Assembly (NCBI GenBank): GCA_046726955.1
Contig: JBKPBQ010000579.1
Coordinates: 1-7,792 of the forward strand
Source of the DNA: CAVPGH01 sp046726955
GTDB lineage: Bacteria; Acidobacteriota; Vicinamibacteria; Fen-336
Direction: 5' to 3'
Length of the DNA stretch: 7,792 nt
Both the position numbers and the translations under genes were made by a program. This document shows, piece by piece, positions 5,631 to 7,792 of the stretch; the stretch's first letter is position 1, and every line of letters begins with the position of its first letter. The notes below the pieces were generated by a model that was not told the origin of the DNA, ran no database searches, and saw nothing but the letters and a program-made list of their open reading frames with translations.

Positions 5631-6511
5631 CCCCCGATCTCGTCGTCCTCGGCAACCTGCTCGTCGACGACGTCGTCTTCGAGGACGGCGGCACGCGGAT
5701 GGCCGAGCCCGGGGGGGCCGTGCTCTACGCCACTCTCGGGGCTGCGCTCTGGGGGATCAGGGTCGGCGTCGCGAGCATCGTGGGCAGCGACTACCCGCGC
5801 GCCCCGCTCGACTCCCTCGCCGCGCGGGGTGTCGACCTCGAGGGAGCGCGGCCCTTCGGCGGGCCCGGCCTCCGCACCTGGCTCCTCTACGAGGGCCGGC
5901 GCCGGCAGGTGGTGCACCGGCTCGACCGGCCATCCCACGCCGAGGTCTCGCCGGGGCCCGCCGACATCCCCACCGCCTGGAGCGTCGCGCGCGCCTTCCA
6001 CCTCGCACCAATGCCCATGAACGTCCAGCAGACGCTCGTGGCCGCCCTGTCGGCGCGACCGGAGGCGCTCGTCTCGCTCGATCCCTACCTGCTGATGCGG
6101 CCCGACACGATACCGGTCTGGCGGGCCATCCTTCCCCTCGTGGACGTGTTCTTCGCGAGCGAGGACGAGGACGAGCTGGGCGAGGCGACGCTCGCCGAGC
6201 TCGTCGGAGAGCGGACGCGTTATCTGCTCTGGAAGCGCGGCACGCGAGGAGGCCGGCTCTTCGATGCCCGCGAGGGCCGATCGGTGGACTGGGCGGCCCG
6301 AGCCGAGACGGTGCGCGACCCGACCGGGGCGGGGGATGCGTTCGCGGGCGGGTTCCTCGCGGGCATCCTCCTCGGGGACGCGCCGGAGCAGGCGCTGGAG
6401 CGCGGCGTCGTCTCCGCCAGCTTCGCGATCGCGGAGCTGGGAGCCGCGGGCCTGCTCGCGGCGACCGCAGACGACGCGGCAAGACGTCGGAAGGAGTGGT
6501 ACGGCCGATGA
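5627..6511 (+). CDS. psuK: PfkB-family sugar kinase, probable pseudouridine kinase
   Basis: A 294-residue cytoplasmic kinase of the ribokinase/PfkB family. Next to psuG its likely reaction is ATP-dependent phosphorylation of pseudouridine to pseudouridine 5'-phosphate. The N-terminal strand DLVVLGNLLVDDVVF (4-18) is followed by the family's Gly pair and helix, PGGAVLYATLGAALWG (28-43), then VASIVGSDYP (48-57). The C-terminal signature is RDPTGAGDAFAGGFLAG (230-246), with catalytic-base Asp D237 and the anion-hole GAG before it. LLWKRGTRGG (200-209) is the usual strand before the ATP site. I chose TTG at 5627: it overlaps the btpA stop as TTGA, gives the family's normal N terminus, and no ATG or GTG lies between it and the conserved domain. 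The stop overlaps psuG by 4 nt (ATGA). Sequence alone gives PfkB family firmly; substrate rests on context, and adenosine, ribose or another nucleoside remain possible. Confidence 0.85.
   Translation: MTPDLVVLGNLLVDDVVFEDGGTRMAEPGGAVLYATLGAALWGIRVGVASIVGSDYPRAPLDSLAARGVDLEGARPFGGPGLRTWLLYEGRRRQVVHRLDRPSHAEVSPGPADIPTAWSVARAFHLAPMPMNVQQTLVAALSARPEALVSLDPYLLMRPDTIPVWRAILPLVDVFFASEDEDELGEATLAELVGERTRYLLWKRGTRGGRLFDAREGRSVDWAARAETVRDPTGAGDAFAGGFLAGILLGDAPEQALERGVVSASFAIAELGAAGLLAATADDAARRRKEWYGR
6491..6496 (+). promoter_or_regulatory. Shine-Dalgarno site for psuG
   Basis: AAGGAG inside the last codons of the kinase gene lies 11 nt before the ATG at 6508. It overlaps the alternative in-frame GTG at 6496 and so cannot serve that one. 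This decides in favour of the ATG. Confidence 0.55.
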
Positions 6512-7419
6512 GCGACCCCGTCGTGGTGGCCCCGGAGGTACGGGAAGCGGTGGCCGCGCGACGTCCGGTCGTCGCCCTCGAGACGACGCTGGTCACGCAC
6601 GGCCTGCCCGCGCCGGAAGGCCGCGAGACCGCGCGGGAGATGGAAGCGATTGTCCGGGAAGAGGGTGCCGTTCCCGCGACCATCGGCGTCCTCGACGGAC
6701 GCGCGCGCGTAGGCCTGACCGCGGACGAGCTCGATCGGCTGGCCGCCGCTCCCGGCGTGGCGAAGCTGAACCTCGGCAACCTCGCCGCCCAGATCGCAAC
6801 AGGCGGGCCTGGCTCCACCACGGTCGCCGCGACCGCGCTCCTCGCGCACCGCGCCGGTCTCGCCGTCTTCGCCACCGGCGGCATCGGGGGGGTCCATCGC
6901 GGCTTCACGGAGACCGGCGACGTTTCGGCCGACCTCGGCGCGCTCGCCCGGCTGCCGATCGCCGTCGTGTGCTCCGGGGCCAAGGCGATGCTCGACCTGC
7001 CGCGGACGCTGGAGGCTCTCGAGACGCTGGGAGTTCCCGTCCTTGGCGTGGGGACGGATCGCTTCCCCGCCTTCTATCACCGGGACAGCGGCCTTCCTCT
7101 CGACCGCGGCTTCGAACGGATCGAGGACCTGGCCGCCGCCGTGCGCACCCACTTCGCGCTCGGTACGGGGACGGGTGTGGTCGTGGCGAACCCTGTACCC
7201 GCCGACCACGAGATGCCCGCCGAGCTCTACGAGGGGGCGTTGCGCCGAGCTCTCGTGGACGCGGCGCAGGAGCGCGTGCGGGGCCGCGACGTCACCCCCT
7301 TCCTCCTCGAGCGCTTCCGTGTGCTCACGGATGGCCGCAGCCTCTTCTCCAACCGTGGGCTGCTCCTCGACAACGCCCGCGTCGGCGCCCGGCTGGCCCG
7401 CGCCCTGCTCGCCGGCTGA
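6508..7419 (+). CDS. psuG: Pseudouridine-5'-phosphate glycosidase
   Basis: A 303-residue cytoplasmic enzyme of the PsuG/IndA family that cleaves the C-C glycosidic bond of pseudouridine 5'-phosphate to uracil and ribose 5-phosphate (reversible). It covers the whole family length. Active-site residues align with E. coli PsuG at a constant offset of 6-7: E25 in VALETTLVTHGLP (E. coli E31), K86 (K93), D142 in VSADL (D149) and K159 in VVCSGAKAMLDL (K166, the Schiff-base lysine that binds the opened ribose). Other hallmarks are VFATGGIGGVHRG (120-132), VVVANPVP (224-231) and TPFLLER near 263-269. The ATG forms ATGA with the kinase stop. It is the last gene of the unit and pairs with the kinase just upstream to give a complete catabolic route. 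Members of the family are sometimes called indigoidine synthase A, but there is no indigoidine NRPS here. Confidence 0.95.
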   Translation: MSDPVVVAPEVREAVAARRPVVALETTLVTHGLPAPEGRETAREMEAIVREEGAVPATIGVLDGRARVGLTADELDRLAAAPGVAKLNLGNLAAQIATGGPGSTTVAATALLAHRAGLAVFATGGIGGVHRGFTETGDVSADLGALARLPIAVVCSGAKAMLDLPRTLEALETLGVPVLGVGTDRFPAFYHRDSGLPLDRGFERIEDLAAAVRTHFALGTGTGVVVANPVPADHEMPAELYEGALRRALVDAAQERVRGRDVTPFLLERFRVLTDGRSLFSNRGLLLDNARVGARLARALLAG

Positions 7420-7450
7420 GCTGTCCAAAATCCTGTAACCCTAAATTTCC

Positions 7451-7480
7451 TTCGCGGCGCTGGCCGGCGCGCGTTATGCT
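7451..7480 (+). promoter_or_regulatory. Candidate promoter for the VOC gene
   Basis: The 94-nt gap after psuG (7420-7513) has no gene. TATGCT (7475-7480) is a good -10 box; TTCGCG (7451-7456), 18 nt upstream, is a weak -35. Just before it is the least GC-rich patch of the window (7426-7450), which could act as an UP-element-like region. I see no convincing terminator for the psuG operon: only short GC repeats with no T-tract. Confidence 0.4.
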
Positions 7481-7502
7481 TCGGCCCCTCATTTCGATTT
7501 CC

Positions 7503-7507
7503 GGAGG
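7503..7507 (+). promoter_or_regulatory. Shine-Dalgarno site for the VOC gene
   Basis: GGAGG with a 6-nt spacer to the ATG at 7514 is the strongest ribosome site in the window and fixes the start of the truncated last gene. Confidence 0.75.
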
Positions 7508-7513
7508 CTCGAC

Positions 7514-7792
7514 ATGGTCCACTACATCCCCGAAGGCACCCACACGGTCACTCCCCACCTCGTGGTCAAGGGAGCGGCCAAGGCCATCGACTTCTACAGG
7601 GCGGCGTTCGGCGCGAACGAGCTCCACCGGATGAACGGCCCCGGAGGCGGCATCGCCCACGCCGAGATCCAGATCGTGGACTCCCGCGTCTACCTCGCCG
7701 ACGAGTTCCTGGGAGGGCCCGTACGGTCGCCGCAAGGAAGCACGCCCGTGGTGCTCCACCTCTATGTCCCCGACGCCGACGCCGCCTTCGCC
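7514..7792 (+). CDS. VOC-superfamily (PhnB/glyoxalase-like) protein, cut by the window's right edge
   Basis: The first 93 codons of a cytoplasmic protein of the vicinal-oxygen-chelate superfamily; no stop is reached. The opening VTPHLVVKGAAKAIDFYRAAFGA (12-34) is the characteristic beta-alpha start of PhnB-like VOC proteins. GGIAHAEIQIVDSRVYLADE (47-66) is the second conserved block, with H51 and E53 as possible metal ligands. VVLHLYVPDADAAF (79-92) begins the second half, where another ligand histidine (H82) may sit. Full-length relatives are usually about 130-160 residues, so roughly half to two thirds is here. PhnB-like proteins mostly have no assigned reaction; glyoxalase, dioxygenase or binding roles cannot be told apart. 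It has its own promoter and ribosome site, so it is probably not part of the psuG operon. Confidence 0.88.
   Translation, partial: MVHYIPEGTHTVTPHLVVKGAAKAIDFYRAAFGANELHRMNGPGGGIAHAEIQIVDSRVYLADEFLGGPVRSPQGSTPVVLHLYVPDADAAFA

Noticed and set aside
6496..6507. GTG at 6496 as the psuG start
   Set aside because: It overlaps the Shine-Dalgarno sequence itself; the ATG at 6508 has that site upstream and the usual ATGA overlap.
5757..6983. A 408-codon open frame on the minus strand
   Set aside because: Low-complexity Arg/Pro/Ser/Ala composition opposite the kinase and psuG genes; both plus-strand genes have clear motifs.
6220..7428. A 402-codon open frame on the minus strand
   Set aside because: Antisense to psuG, with no recognisable motif, whereas psuG on the plus strand has all its catalytic residues.
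7434..7460. TGTAACC (7434-7440) as an ECF-sigma-type -35 element
   Set aside because: I found no matching -10 element at a usual spacing; TATGCT further downstream explains the VOC promoter more simply.
7453..7473. GC-rich short inverted repeats as a terminator of the psuG operon
   Set aside because: The stems are only about 4 bp, imperfect beyond that, and have no T-tract; they overlap the candidate VOC promoter.
1..7792. CRISPR arrays, tRNA genes, insertion sequences and phage or defence genes
   Set aside because: I saw no regularly spaced direct repeats, no cloverleaf-type sequence, no transposase motifs and no terminal inverted repeats on either strand.

Overview
The window is a gene-dense, very GC-rich chromosomal stretch (roughly 70% G+C by eye, third codon positions almost always G or C). 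I see no tRNA, rRNA, insertion sequence, phage gene or CRISPR array. Family content (Pol II, a bacterial cereblon-like CULT protein, a Rho-N-like small protein, DUF3014, questin oxidase-like, BtpA/SgcQ, PsuG) and near-leaderless genes behind TAnGCT-type -10 boxes suggest a free-living soil or sediment bacterium of the Acidobacteriota, Myxococcota/Desulfobacterota or Rokubacteria type. I cannot fix the phylum from sequence alone.

Layout. (1) 2-1593, plus strand: the C-terminal catalytic part of a family-B DNA polymerase II (polB, cut by the left edge), followed after 2 nt by a 137-residue CULT-domain protein. That domain is the thalidomide/uridine-binding fold of human cereblon, here with its three cage tryptophans and four zinc cysteines at exactly the human spacing. 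(2) 1627-2370, plus: a TauE/SafE-family membrane permease. (3) 2384-2707, minus: a 107-residue Rho-N/SAP-like nucleic-acid-binding protein, convergent with the permease and divergent from the next unit. (4) 2796-7419, plus: five tightly packed genes that look like one transcription unit, with gaps of 1, 11, -4 and -4 nt. They encode a membrane-anchored DUF3014 protein, a Tat-exported questin oxidase-like (DUF4243) protein, a BtpA/SgcQ TIM-barrel protein, a PfkB-family sugar kinase and pseudouridine-5'-phosphate glycosidase (PsuG). (5) 7514 to the right edge, plus: the start of a VOC/PhnB-like gene with its own promoter and strong Shine-Dalgarno site.

How the genes may work together. The kinase and PsuG are the two steps of pseudouridine breakdown (pseudouridine to pseudouridine 5'-phosphate to uracil plus ribose 5-phosphate). 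BtpA is translationally coupled to the kinase and is the best candidate for an unassigned third component. The exported oxidase and DUF3014 share the operon but act at or outside the membrane, so their link to nucleoside breakdown is unexplained. The most unusual item is the CULT protein welded to the repair polymerase. Isolated CULT domains bind uridine, hydantoins and cyclic imides, so a role in sensing damaged or modified pyrimidines beside Pol II is an attractive but untested idea.
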